Origin: Comamonas avium | Lineage (GTDB): Bacteria > Pseudomonadota > Gammaproteobacteria > Burkholderiales > Burkholderiaceae_C | Assembly (NCBI RefSeq): GCF_014836675.1 | Contig: NZ_JACSQK010000006.1 | Location: 1 to 64,000 of the forward strand | Length of the DNA stretch: 64,000 nt | Direction of reading: 5' to 3' | Shown: in pieces, positions 56,019-64,000 of the stretch | How positions within the stretch are numbered: the stretch's first letter is position 1 | How the letters are laid out: the number at the start of each line of letters is the position of its first letter | Program-made: the position numbers and the translations under genes | The notes under the pieces: model-generated | What the model saw: the letters and a program-made list of their open reading frames with translations, nothing else | The model's database searches: none | Told to the model about the DNA's origin: nothing

Positions 56019-56642
56019 TCAGGCCACATCAGATTGAGCAGCGTGAGCCGCTGCGGGAGGCGGTACGCCTTCTTGCTCCGCCAGCGTGTCAAGGATCTTG
56101 TCCCGGCACACCGCCAAGATTTCGTCGGCAAGTGGTGAATCATCGGGACAGGCCCGAGATATGACCAGGGCTCCGACGATATGCGCAAAGGTATTGATGG
56201 ACTTGGCCCGTGCCTCGTTATTTCCTGTTCGCTCCGAGGTCGGACATTCCTTCTCAAGGGCTTGCAGCAAACTGTCGATGCCTGCAGCAAATGTTCTCTT
56301 GACCTCTTGCGTCTGGCGCGCTGCGTCGGAGCCCAGAGCGGCCATAGTGCAGCCCGCCGACCGATTGTCACGATGCTCACGAGACAGATAGCTGTTCACA
56401 AAAGTCGACAGGCCAATACCTTTCGTCAACTCAACAGTCTGCTCTATCCCGCAAGCGGCAGATTCCGCCATCAAGTCCGTCTTAGAGCGGAATTGTTTGT
56501 AGAAACCGCCTTGAGTGAACCCCGCTGCCGCCATCAAGTCGACCACGCCCACGCCATCGTATCCACGCTCGCGAAACAGCGCTGACGCCGTTTTCACGAC
56601 ATGTGCTCGGTTTGCCTGAGCCTGTGCTTTGGTGAGCTTCAT
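56019..56642 (-). CDS. TetR/AcrR-family transcriptional regulator
   Basis: 207 residues. The N-terminal HTH reads RAHVVKTASALFRERGYDGV, VVDLMAAAGFTQGGFYKQFR. The C-terminal ligand domain has AGCTMAALGSD, a phrase common in NemR/AcuR-like regulators of electrophile-response genes. It is divergent from the old yellow enzyme gene, and two copies of a palindromic ATTACGATCGTAAT-type operator lie between them. It probably represses the downstream reductase cluster. Confidence 0.9.
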   Translation of the reverse strand: MKLTKAQAQANRAHVVKTASALFRERGYDGVGVVDLMAAAGFTQGGFYKQFRSKTDLMAESAACGIEQTVELTKGIGLSTFVNSYLSREHRDNRSAGCTMAALGSDAARQTQEVKRTFAAGIDSLLQALEKECPTSERTGNNEARAKSINTFAHIVGALVISRACPDDSPLADEILAVCRDKILDTLAEQEGVPPPAAAHAAQSDVA

Positions 56643-56692
56643 TTTTCTACCGTGGAGTGTCTGTGTGCATGCGGAGCTTCTACTATATATTG

Positions 56693-56736
56693 ATTACGAT
56701 CGTAATTAAAGTGCTGACTTTTTAGATTACGATCAT
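56693..56736. promoter_or_regulatory. TetR operators between tetR and the OYE gene
   Basis: A perfect 14-bp palindrome ATTACGATCGTAAT at 56693-56706, and a second, degenerate copy ATTACGATCAT at 56726-56736. Both lie in the 132-bp divergent intergenic region, in the right place to control both promoters. Confidence 0.75.
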
Positions 56737-56774
56737 CATCATTAAGTCTTCTAGAACATTGCTGTGGATGCAAA

Positions 56775-57857
56775 ATGACTGAGAAGACGCTTTTTCAACC
56801 CTATGTCTTGGGTGACCTGGTACTTGCCAATCGCGTTGTGATGGGACCGCTAACCCGCAACCGCGCCGGTTCAGGCCTGGTGCCTAATGAACTTGCGGCC
56901 ACTTACTACGCACAGCGCGCCTCCGCTGGCTTGATCATTTCGGAAGCGACTCAGGTCTCCGCACAGGCGCAGGGCTACCAAGACACCCCCGGTCTCTACA
57001 CAGCCGAGCAGGTCGCTGGCTGGCGCAAAGTCACCGAAGCGGTGCACGCCAAGGGCGGAAAGATCTTTGTGCAACTGTGGCATGTGGGTCGCGTGTCCCA
57101 TGTGTCGGTGCAGCCGGATGGCGCAGCGCCTGTAGCCCCCTCTGCCATCCGAGCACAAACCAAGACCTTCGTGAACAATGGCTTTGCGGAAGCATCTGAG
57201 CCCCGCGCTCTGGGTTTAGATGAGATCCCTGGCATCGTGGAGAGCTTCCGTCAAGCTGCCGCCAATGCCATGAGTGCCGGCTTCGATGGCGTGGAGGTGC
57301 ATGGTGCCAACGGCTACCTGCTGGAGCAATTCATCAAGGATGGAGCCAACCAACGCACGGACGCATACGGCGGCTCAGTGGAAAACCGTGCACGACTGTT
57401 GCTAGAGGTGACCGCTGCCGTTGCCCAGGAAATTGGACCTGAGCGCACCGGTGTGCGCATTTCTCCAGTCTCCCCCGCCAATGGCATCTCTATCAGCGAG
57501 CCGCAGCCTCAGTACAACTACATCGCGGAGCAGCTCAGTGCCCTCGGGATTGTCTATCTGCATGTCGTGGAAGGCGCGACAGGTGGCCCCCGCGATGTCG
57601 CTCCTTTTGACTATGACGCGCTGCGCGCTCGCTTCAAGCAAACCTACATCGCCAACAACGGCTACACCCGCCAGTTGGCCGAAGCTCGTCTGCAGGAAGG
57701 CAAGCTCGATTTGGTCGCCTTTGGTCACGCCTTCATTGCCAACCCAGACTTGGTCGAGCGCTTGAAGACCGATGCGTCTCTGGCTCAAATGGATATGGCC
57801 ACGCTCTACGGCGGTGGCGCCGCAGGCTACACCGACTATCCCGCGCTCGCTGCCTGA
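56775..57857 (+). CDS. Old yellow enzyme-type flavin ene-reductase (NemA-like)
   Basis: 360 residues, TIM barrel. VMGPLTRNRAGSG near the N terminus, VQLWHVGRVSH, GFDGVEVHGANGYLLEQFIK with the His-x-x-Asn substrate pair, and SVENRARLLLEV are OYE/NemA motifs. The C terminus AGYTDYPALAA is also typical. It reduces activated C=C bonds, nitro compounds and electrophiles such as N-ethylmaleimide using FMN and NADPH. It is the first gene of a TetR-controlled reductase cluster. Confidence 0.93.
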   Translation: MTEKTLFQPYVLGDLVLANRVVMGPLTRNRAGSGLVPNELAATYYAQRASAGLIISEATQVSAQAQGYQDTPGLYTAEQVAGWRKVTEAVHAKGGKIFVQLWHVGRVSHVSVQPDGAAPVAPSAIRAQTKTFVNNGFAEASEPRALGLDEIPGIVESFRQAAANAMSAGFDGVEVHGANGYLLEQFIKDGANQRTDAYGGSVENRARLLLEVTAAVAQEIGPERTGVRISPVSPANGISISEPQPQYNYIAEQLSALGIVYLHVVEGATGGPRDVAPFDYDALRARFKQTYIANNGYTRQLAEARLQEGKLDLVAFGHAFIANPDLVERLKTDASLAQMDMATLYGGGAAGYTDYPALAA

Positions 57858-57964
57858 TCACCAGTGCATCCAACAGGAGACCGCTCTGTTCCCCGATGGA
57901 CAACAGACCACCGGATCGCGCGTCTACCCATTGATCTTTCCAAACCACTTCTGGATCTAAAACT

Positions 57965-58765
57965 ATGACTAATCTGCCTACAGCCTTGATCACCGGTGCG
58001 TCGTCTGGCATCGGGGCCACCTACGCTGAGCGCTTCGCCCGCCGTGGCCACAACCTCGTCATGGTTGCCCGCGATAAAGCTCGCATGGACCTCCTAGCCT
58101 CCCGCTTGCGCGAAGAGACCATGGTCACCATAGACGTGATTCAAGCCGACCTTACACAACAGGAAGACCTGGCTGAGATCGAGTCTCGTCTGCGCGAAGA
58201 CACGTCGATCGGGATTCTGATCAACAACGCTGGCATGGGCCAGTCCGGATCCTTCATCCAACAGAACGCGCAGAGCATTGACCGTCTGGTAATGCTCAAC
58301 ACCACGGCGCCCACGCGCCTCGCTGCAGCAGTCGCTGCGCGCTTTGTTCAGGAAGGCAAGGGCTCCATCGTCAACATCGGCTCGGTTGTTGGCTTTGCTC
58401 CCGAGCTAGGCATGACTATTTATGGTGCGACCAAGGCATTTGTACTGTTTCTCTCACAAGGCCTGAATTTGGAACTAGGGCCTAAGGGAATCTATGTGCA
58501 AGCCGTACTGCCTGCTGCAACCCGTACTGAGATCTGGAGCCGCGCCGGCATGGATATCAACACGCTGCCAGAGGTGATGGATGTCAACGAACTGGTTGAT
58601 GCCGCACTCATCGGCTTCGATCGCAAGGAACTGGTGACGATTCCGCCCCTGCATGTCGCAGAGCGTTGGGACGAACTGGAGCAGGCGCGACAAGGACTGA
58701 TGTCCGAAATCCGTCAAGCGCATGCCGCTGAACGCTACCAACCTCAAGCGCCTGCCCAACAGTGA
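57965..58765 (+). CDS. Short-chain dehydrogenase/reductase
   Basis: 266 residues. NAD(P)-binding TGASSGIGATYA near residue 10, LINNAGMG, catalytic Ser in VNIGSVVG, and YGATK (Tyr-x-x-x-Lys) make a complete classical SDR. The last residues (QPQAPAQQ) run into the overlapping remains of an alpha/beta hydrolase gene in another frame, so the natural C terminus may have been altered by a deletion. It belongs to the OYE-MDR cluster. Substrate unknown. Confidence 0.9.
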   Translation: MTNLPTALITGASSGIGATYAERFARRGHNLVMVARDKARMDLLASRLREETMVTIDVIQADLTQQEDLAEIESRLREDTSIGILINNAGMGQSGSFIQQNAQSIDRLVMLNTTAPTRLAAAVAARFVQEGKGSIVNIGSVVGFAPELGMTIYGATKAFVLFLSQGLNLELGPKGIYVQAVLPAATRTEIWSRAGMDINTLPEVMDVNELVDAALIGFDRKELVTIPPLHVAERWDELEQARQGLMSEIRQAHAAERYQPQAPAQQ

Positions 58766-58856
58766 GCTGCTCATTTATCCCGATGCGGGTCACGGTGCGG
58801 TATTCCAGTATCACGAGGCCTTTGTGCCGAAGGCTCTTGCCTTCCTCGCACAGTAA
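58737..58856 (+). pseudogene. C-terminal remnant of an alpha/beta hydrolase
   Basis: In a different frame from the SDR end, bases 58737-58856 encode TNLKRLPNSELLIYPDAGHG, then AVFQYHEAFVPKALAFLAQ and a stop. This is the C-terminal end of an alpha/beta hydrolase with the catalytic His in DAGHG. No start or nucleophile region is left, so a deletion joined it to the SDR 3' end. It is non-functional as it stands. Confidence 0.75.
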
Positions 58857-58962
58857 TAGCTGAACAACGGCTCCGGAGCGGCACAACAAAGCAGGAGCTG
58901 ATGATGAGGCTACACCAGGCACTTGCGCATGGCCGCCTTCGCAACACTCAAGCAGGAGCATC

Positions 58963-59964
58963 ATGAAAGCCCTCACATTTAAGCGCTACGGCAAGACCCC
59001 AGAGATCGGCATCACTGAGGTGCCTCGCCCAACGCTTCGGCCCGATGAAATGCTGGTTAAGGTGCATGCAGCAGGCTTAAACCCTATCGACAATATGATC
59101 ACGACGGGAATGTTCAAGCCTGTGCTGAAGTTCCAACTTCCCGCAGTCATGGGCAGCGACCTGGCCGGAGTGATAGTTGAAGTGGGGGGCAGTGTTACCC
59201 GCTTCAAGCCGGGCGATGAGGTCTTTGCCAGCCTCTTCGATCAAGGCACGGGATCACTCGCCGAGTTTGCGGTGGTTCCCCAAGATCTGGCTGCACGCAA
59301 ACCTGCCAATCTCGACTTCGTGCAGGCGGCGTCTGTGCCGATGGTTGGGTTGACTTCCTGGCAGGCTCTGAAAGAACGTGCCGACGTGCAGACAGGCCAA
59401 AGAGTATTTATCCCTGCAGGTTCAGGCGGTATCGGCACGTTTGCGATTCAGTTGACCAAGCACCTCGGTGCCTATGTAGGAACGACCACAAGTACCGCCA
59501 ACGTTGCGCTGGTCAAGAGTCTGGGCGCAGACGATGTGATTGACTACAAAAAGCAGGAGTTTGAGCAGGTGCTGCAAGGATACAACGTGGTACTGGGGAC
59601 CATCCGCGGGAATGCATTGGAGAAGTCGATTGGCATCCTCAAGCCCGGCGGCAAGATTATTTCGCTGATTGGTCCGCTGGATGCTGCATTTGCACAAGCT
59701 CGCAAGCTCAGCTTCGTGCTCGAACTGATCTTTGGTCTCATGAGCAGAAAAATCATCCGCATGGCAGCAAAGAAGGATGTGGATTACTCGTTTCTATTCG
59801 TGCGACCTGACGGTGAACAGTTGAACGAAATAGGCGCACTTCTTGACGCCGGTCATATCCATCCGGTTGTAGACAAAGTGTTTCCGTTCGACCAAGCGAA
59901 GCAGGCGCTGGAGTACTTGTCCCAAGGACGCTCCAAAGGCAAAGTCGTAGTGAGGATGCAATAG
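58963..59964 (+). CDS. Zinc-free MDR-superfamily NADP-dependent oxidoreductase (quinone reductase-like)
   Basis: 333 residues. MKALTFKRYGKTPEIGITEV and VHAAGLNPIDNMITTGMF are typical of the quinone oxidoreductase branch. VMGSDLAGVIVEVG and the nucleotide-binding IPAGSGGIGTFAIQL are present, while the zinc-binding cysteines of alcohol dehydrogenases are absent. It reduces enones or quinones with NADPH. It shares the cluster with OYE and SDR genes. A perfect hairpin starts at its stop codon. Confidence 0.9.
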   Translation: MKALTFKRYGKTPEIGITEVPRPTLRPDEMLVKVHAAGLNPIDNMITTGMFKPVLKFQLPAVMGSDLAGVIVEVGGSVTRFKPGDEVFASLFDQGTGSLAEFAVVPQDLAARKPANLDFVQAASVPMVGLTSWQALKERADVQTGQRVFIPAGSGGIGTFAIQLTKHLGAYVGTTTSTANVALVKSLGADDVIDYKKQEFEQVLQGYNVVLGTIRGNALEKSIGILKPGGKIISLIGPLDAAFAQARKLSFVLELIFGLMSRKIIRMAAKKDVDYSFLFVRPDGEQLNEIGALLDAGHIHPVVDKVFPFDQAKQALEYLSQGRSKGKVVVRMQ

Positions 59965-59988
59965 GAGTGCATAAAAACTATGCACTCC
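59964..59988. repeat. Perfect hairpin at the end of the MDR gene
   Basis: GGAGTGCATA, AAAAC, TATGCACTCC: a 10-bp perfect stem with a 5-nt loop, beginning at the last base of the stop codon. No T run follows, so it is a weak terminator candidate or an RNA-stabilising stem. Confidence 0.6.
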
Positions 59989-60901
59989 ATGCTGCAAGTC
60001 CTGAGCGGCATACAGGTAGAGGGAAGGTTTTTCGCTAAAGGTAGCCGCTTGCAAGTAATCGAAGCAGGCGATAGCTGCTTGGTGTTGCCAGACCTCGACA
60101 CCCACATTACGCTTTGCGCGATGCCACGAAAGAACCTAGGCCGATTGACACTGTTTCGTTTAATGTTGGTTAACCATCGAGTCGGCCTCATGAGTGAACA
60201 GAAACGATGGGGACTCGACGCGAACGACGTTTGCTCGAGCCTTGCAGAATCTGCACCAGACTGCTAGATATTCAAAATCGAAGAAATTTCTTCATGATCG
60301 ATTCTCCCTAGCCTTTGAATTTCCCCTCGGAGGTAGCCAACCAGCACCTCAGCGAGAGCCTCCACGTGGCAATTTGCACAGCGGAAATTCAGGCAGAACG
60401 CCTTGCACAGGCGGGTGTCTGCAGCAGCCGTCATCGATCAGCCATAAGTCGATGATGGCTCTCTGCCAAGACCTGTCGTTCGCGGCCACACGCCGGACGA
60501 TATCTTCTGGCCGACTGATGACGCCCCACACATGTTGACTGCGGACGCTCAAGGCGCAGCCCCGAAGGTCAGCTTTGCGGTGCTGCGCTCACAAGTAGCT
60601 GGACCCTGCTTCGGCCAGTTCCTGACCTCCGCAAAGGTCAGCTTTCGGAAATGCTGCTTTCATTGTGCGTCAACGGCAGCTTTTCTTGCCTCAACCAAAG
60701 GTCGTTGGGCGCTGTGTCGCGAGTTGGTTCGGGCATTTGGATTGTGCCCCCATTAATGGCGTCATGGCCGTTGCCTTCAATGCTGAAGTACCTGAGCATT
60801 TGAATACCGTCCAATTGACGCACCGCAAATGACAGCGGTAGTTACTCCCTTGCTTACTTGCTGCTAGCTCCTGAGAATGCGCGCAAAGAGAAGGGGAAAC
60901 T
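59965..60901. other. Long region with no supported gene
   Basis: About 940 bp. A 95-codon frame at 59980-60267 starts inside the hairpin and has no recognisable domain. Frames near 60300-60550 are also unrecognised; one (QHLSESLHVAICTAEIQAER) might be a decayed coding fragment. The string AAGGTCAGCTTT occurs twice (near 60567 and 60633). The region looks like degraded insertion material. A ribosome site GAGAAGGGGAAACT at its end serves the next gene. Confidence 0.4.
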
Positions 60902-62074
60902 ATGCAGCTTTGGAAAGCTTCAAGAGGGTGCGTGATCGCATGCTTATTGCTGGTGAGCACTTGGGTGGGTGCATTTCAGATCGGCCCCCTCGGAACCAAG
61001 CACGAAGAACGCTTGACCAACGAGACAAATTCGACGCTGGCTCGCATCGCAGGATCGCTGGGAGTTTTGATCAAGACTCCTGTCCATGAGGAAATCACCC
61101 ATCTCGGCAAGTGGTGTCATGTGCAGCAAGCCGATCTTGCCACTGACACTTACTGCAGTGGTCGTGACGTTGGATTTTCCTCTCCGTATGTGATTTACGG
61201 AGTTCGGTGGAACGATCTGCCGCCGTTTCGCCTGGAGCAAGGTCAGGGCAACTGCGACTACATGGGGAAAAAGAACGTTTGCCGAGCAGACCAGACGATC
61301 AGGTTTTCGACCCAGCCAGCTTGCTGGTATTGCCTTTTCAAGGATGCCGAGCGTCAGGCACAGACCAAGACCATCGCGGGCTGCAACAGAACGGCGAACA
61401 GCGTTCCAGGAAACTTGATGACGCGGTCACACTTTGGTGACCTTCAGTTCCTGCATGGCATGGCCAATGCGTCTGACATACACCCCTTCGATACGAGAGG
61501 CCAGATACTGGACTGGCTGGAATTTGCATGGAAGGTGTCGTCCAAGGAAATCTTGCCTCAAACCTTCCTGAAGGACATCGACAACCGGACCATCAAGCAG
61601 CACTTCGGTTGCACCGAGTGGAAGGTCGTAGATCTGTATCTCTTAGGGCGACAAGATAACGCCAGCGGTCTAGTTACTCAGATTCGTGAAATTGCTTTTG
61701 GCTCGGTACTGCACACCGTTCAGGATTCGTTCGCAGCAGCCCACGCCGAGCGCGAACCACAGTCCATTGGTGCGCAGTGTGAAGGTTCGTCGTTCACGAC
61801 ACCAGCAAAGCTCGTGGAGTTTCACGCATACGGCGCTCAAGATGGTGCATTGCATGACCACGACGACAGCCGCGAAGCCATGACAGCAGTAGCAAAGGAC
61901 AGGTGGCCAGAAGCCGTGGAGGTGACTCGCAATCTGTTTGAACTTCACTCCGATGGGGCTAAGTGGGCAGATGCCAGCAACTACCTGCAATGTGTTTTTG
62001 CTCTGAGTGATGACTATCGGGTTTCTTCGCCAGGAGAAGGCTATCGGCGCAGCAATATGCCCTACAAGCCCTGA
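60902..62074 (+). CDS. Secreted histidine-rich protein, zinc phospholipase/nuclease-like
   Basis: 390 residues after AAGGGGAAACT. The signal peptide is MQLWKASRGCVIACLLLVST with a cut near VGA. The mature part is rich in Cys and His: HEEITHLG (His62, His67), SHFGDLQFLHG (His177, Asp180, His185), LHTVQDSFAAAH (His271, Asp275, His281) and LHDHDD (His318, His320). H-x3-D and HE patterns in this order resemble zinc-dependent phospholipase C / S1-P1 nuclease folds, which bind three zinc ions. I do not recognise a named family, so the enzyme type is inferred. It stands alone between two low-coding gaps. Confidence 0.6.
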   Translation: MQLWKASRGCVIACLLLVSTWVGAFQIGPLGTKHEERLTNETNSTLARIAGSLGVLIKTPVHEEITHLGKWCHVQQADLATDTYCSGRDVGFSSPYVIYGVRWNDLPPFRLEQGQGNCDYMGKKNVCRADQTIRFSTQPACWYCLFKDAERQAQTKTIAGCNRTANSVPGNLMTRSHFGDLQFLHGMANASDIHPFDTRGQILDWLEFAWKVSSKEILPQTFLKDIDNRTIKQHFGCTEWKVVDLYLLGRQDNASGLVTQIREIAFGSVLHTVQDSFAAAHAEREPQSIGAQCEGSSFTTPAKLVEFHAYGAQDGALHDHDDSREAMTAVAKDRWPEAVEVTRNLFELHSDGAKWADASNYLQCVFALSDDYRVSSPGEGYRRSNMPYKP

Positions 62075-62789
62075 CAGATGGGATGAAGCCGTTTTGTACG
62101 CATTTGAGCGCTTGTGCTAAAAGCTTCCGCAGATGCAAGTGCTCGCAGAAAGTTGCTTACTGTGCCGTCGAGTGGTTGCTGTTAGGTGACTACTTCAGCA
62201 GATCAGCAGTTATCTTTGAGTCGATTGCCGTCAGGTGCGTAACAGCCAGAAGTGGTGCTCACATGTTTTCCTGTATATGACGGCTTCAGGCTGAACTGAG
62301 TCATTCGCGGTCCAGCACCTGAACGGCAGCAACGTGGCAGTGATCGGTCGTATGTCATATGCATATGGGCAGCAGCCATTACCTACTTGTACGTGGCCAA
62401 GATTCCTGCCATTCAGGGCCGGAACTAGTAGAGCGTGCTTCTGGAGCGCACGGTGCGCAAGCATCAGCAGCATCTGTCTGGAGCAACGCAGCAGATCGCC
62501 TGCACGCGCAGTTTTGGCCACTCCATCAATGTCCTGCCTTCGTTGATCGAAGCCGTGAGCAGGTTTATATCCAGTACCGCAGAGAAGCTGCGGCACGACA
62601 ACCAGCGTTGAAGATCTGGATAAGGTAATACGCCGTTTTATCTGGCTGTTTAACCGCACCACTTGCCGCAAAAGGCACTGGGGCATGAAGCCCCAGTGCA
62701 AGCACTCAAAACTAAAGGATGAAGGTGCCGGCGTTATTCGTAAAGAACGTGCGCAATCATCTTGAAGCCGACAAGTAGTTTGCTGAAAA
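62075..62789. other. Low-coding intergenic region
   Basis: About 715 bp without a supported gene. Frames of 60-150 codons on both strands carry no recognisable domain. The last 120 bp contain the terminator of the minus-strand Bug gene. It may hold decayed genes, but nothing identifiable. Confidence 0.4.
62671..62699 (-). terminator. Terminator of the minus-strand Bug receptor gene
   Basis: GCACTGGGGC and GCCCCAGTGC (62675-62684, 62690-62699) give a 10-bp stem. Read on the minus strand it is followed by CTTTTGC. It lies about 90 bp beyond the stop codon of the Bug gene. Confidence 0.7.
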
Positions 62790-63803
62790 TCAGTTCACGG
62801 CAGCACCAGACGTACGGATGATGTCTGCCCATTTGGCTGTTTCGGCTTGCATGAATTGCTGAAAGCCTGCGGGATCGCTGTTGACAACTTCGCCGCCCAA
62901 ATCGATCAATTTCTTGCGCATGTCGGGCTGGGCTACCACGGCGCGAATGTCCTGACTTATGGAATCGCGCAACGCTGCAGGCATGGAGGCTGGTGCAAGA
63001 ATGCCGAACCAAGTGGCAGCCTCGAAATTATTCATGCCAGCTTCTGCAAAGGTCGGAATCTCCGGCACTTTCTCGACACGCTTGTCGTTGGCCAAAGCGA
63101 TGGCGGTGAGCTTGCCTGCAGCAATGTGCGGCAACACGGCAGTCAGTGTTGCAAACATGGCATCGATCGAGCCCCCCATCAGATCGGTAATGGCAGGTGC
63201 ATCGCCACGATACGGAACGTGGGTCATGCGCACCTTGGCCTTGGTGTTAAACATCTCGCCAGTCAGATGCTGGGCTGTGCCGTTGCCAGGTGAGGCGAAG
63301 GACAGCTTGTCTGGGTTGGCTTTGGCGTATTGCAGAAAGCCTTCCAGACTATGCACGTTCATACTGGGGCGCACTACCAGTACCAGCGGTACCTTGACGA
63401 TCATGGTCACCGGCGTGAAATCAGTCACTGGGTTGAAGTCCAGCTTTTTGTAGATGCTGCCACTGATGGTGTGTGCCGACGTGGTCATGTACAGCGTGGA
63501 GCCGTCACCAGGCATACGAGCGATTTGCGATGCTGCGAGTGTGGTGCCTGCACCGGGCTTGTTCTCGACAACAACTGGCTTCCCCCACAATGTGGCCATT
63601 TTTTCAGAGACAGCGCGGGCCACGATGTCGGTGGCGCCACCGGCAGCATACGGAACTACCAGTTTGACTGGAGCGGCGTTGAACTTGGTGGTCGCAGTCT
63701 GCGCCGAGGCTGTGCTGAGCACCATCGGGACCACGCAACCGGCCACTGCTGCGCCCAGCAGAGCACGGCGCACGGTCGATGTGAGGAAAGTAGTCGTTGT
63801 CAT
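62790..63803 (-). CDS. Bug-family periplasmic solute receptor
   Basis: 337 residues from the ATG at 63801-63803, with GGCGAG upstream. Signal peptide RRALLGAAVAGCVVPMVLST with cleavage near ASA. VKLVVPYAAGGATDIVARAV, then VVVENKPGAGTTLAASQIAR and FNPVTDFTPVTMIV are Bug hallmarks. It lies 42 bp after the 3' end of a 3-hydroxyisobutyrate-dehydrogenase-like gene and is probably in the same operon. The ligand may be a hydroxy-acid handled by that enzyme (inference). No membrane transporter genes in view. Confidence 0.92.
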   Translation of the reverse strand: MTTTTFLTSTVRRALLGAAVAGCVVPMVLSTASAQTATTKFNAAPVKLVVPYAAGGATDIVARAVSEKMATLWGKPVVVENKPGAGTTLAASQIARMPGDGSTLYMTTSAHTISGSIYKKLDFNPVTDFTPVTMIVKVPLVLVVRPSMNVHSLEGFLQYAKANPDKLSFASPGNGTAQHLTGEMFNTKAKVRMTHVPYRGDAPAITDLMGGSIDAMFATLTAVLPHIAAGKLTAIALANDKRVEKVPEIPTFAEAGMNNFEAATWFGILAPASMPAALRDSISQDIRAVVAQPDMRKKLIDLGGEVVNSDPAGFQQFMQAETAKWADIIRTSGAAVN

Positions 63804-63845
63804 ATGTCTCGCCTTTTTATAAAAAGTCTTGGGGTTAAAAAAACC

Positions 63846-64000
63846 TTACTGCGCGCCTTTAGACATGAGGGTACTGATGACAGGGTGGTAAGCCTCTCCC
63901 TTACCGGCGGCAATGGCCTGGGTGAACCAGCTATCCACGACCTGTGCACCACGGACGTCCACGCCAGTTTGTGCGGCCAATTGCAATGCGTAGTGCAGGT
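63846..64000 (-). CDS. 3-hydroxyisobutyrate dehydrogenase-like protein, C-terminal part (cut by window edge)
   Basis: The minus strand encodes 50 residues up to a TAA at 63846-63848: LHYALQLAAQTGVDVRGAQV, then VDSWFTQAIAAGKGEAYHPV and ISTLMSKGAQ. This resembles the all-alpha C-terminal end of the beta-hydroxyacid dehydrogenase family (3-hydroxyisobutyrate / tartronate semialdehyde reductase), where 'A...G...p......ya.a...G.g..d.sav...' is typical. The N-terminal Rossmann part lies outside. Likely same operon as the Bug receptor. Confidence 0.65.
   Translation of the reverse strand, partial: LHYALQLAAQTGVDVRGAQVVDSWFTQAIAAGKGEAYHPVISTLMSKGAQ

Noticed and set aside
59980-60267. 95-codon frame behind the MDR gene
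   Set aside because: Its ATG lies inside the hairpin at the end of the preceding gene, the ribosome-site spacing is poor and no domain is seen.
62231-62701. 156-codon minus-strand frame
   Set aside because: It overlaps the terminator of the Bug gene and shows no recognisable protein features.

Overview
The window looks like a chromosomal segment of a Burkholderiales bacterium of the family Comamonadaceae, most likely Comamonas or a close relative. This is inferred from three things: the gene order rpsB-tsf-pyrH-frr-uppS-cdsA-dxr-rseP-bamA-skp-lpxD-fabZ-lpxA-lpxB-rnhB; three Bug-type (tripartite tricarboxylate transporter) solute receptors; and short intergenic hairpin repeats of a kind I associate with that family. 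No 16S gene is present, so the genus is not proven.

Layout. Positions 1-13 kb carry the start of glyA (minus strand), a membrane-anchored lytic transglycosylase, a giant AsmA-like DUF748 protein, a DUF349 protein, a cluster of four tRNA-Leu(CAG) genes divergent from rnr (RNase R), and a DadA-like FAD dehydrogenase. Positions 13.1-28.4 kb form one long conserved plus-strand array: ribosomal protein S2 and EF-Ts, UMP kinase, ribosome recycling factor, undecaprenyl and phospholipid synthesis, MEP isoprenoid synthesis, site-2 protease, outer-membrane assembly (BamA, Skp), lipid A synthesis (LpxD, FabZ, LpxA, LpxB), RNase HII and an rRNA methyltransferase. Many junctions are stop/start overlaps, so translational coupling is likely. 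Positions 28.5-34.2 kb carry carA-carB, greA and a DUF4149 membrane protein.

Positions 34.3-41 kb hold a TauD-type dioxygenase, a Bug receptor, an amino-acid-type binding protein, and two unrelated fumarases (class II fumC and class I Fe-S fumA) in divergent orientation. Positions 41-50 kb are an accessory stretch of small or poorly known genes: a DUF2325 gene with a Fur-box-like promoter, two methyltransferases, a helix-hairpin-helix protein, a monooxygenase-fold protein, a DUF2199 protein, a TerB-like protein and a cardiolipin synthase.

Positions 50-64 kb look the most acquired. They contain a LysR regulator facing a Bug receptor plus PrpF-family isomerase operon, a decayed IS3 relic, a MarR-regulated thioesterase/efflux pair with tandem palindromic operators, and a TetR-regulated old yellow enzyme, SDR and MDR reductase cluster that has lost most of an alpha/beta hydrolase gene. 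They also contain a secreted histidine-rich protein resembling zinc phospholipases, and a Bug receptor next to a 3-hydroxyisobutyrate-dehydrogenase-like gene cut by the window edge. I see no CRISPR array, prophage, complete insertion sequence or rRNA operon. I did not find a convincing entirely new system. The best leads are the tRNA-Leu cluster, the dispersed hairpin repeat, the Fur-controlled DUF2325 gene and the secreted protein at 60.9 kb.
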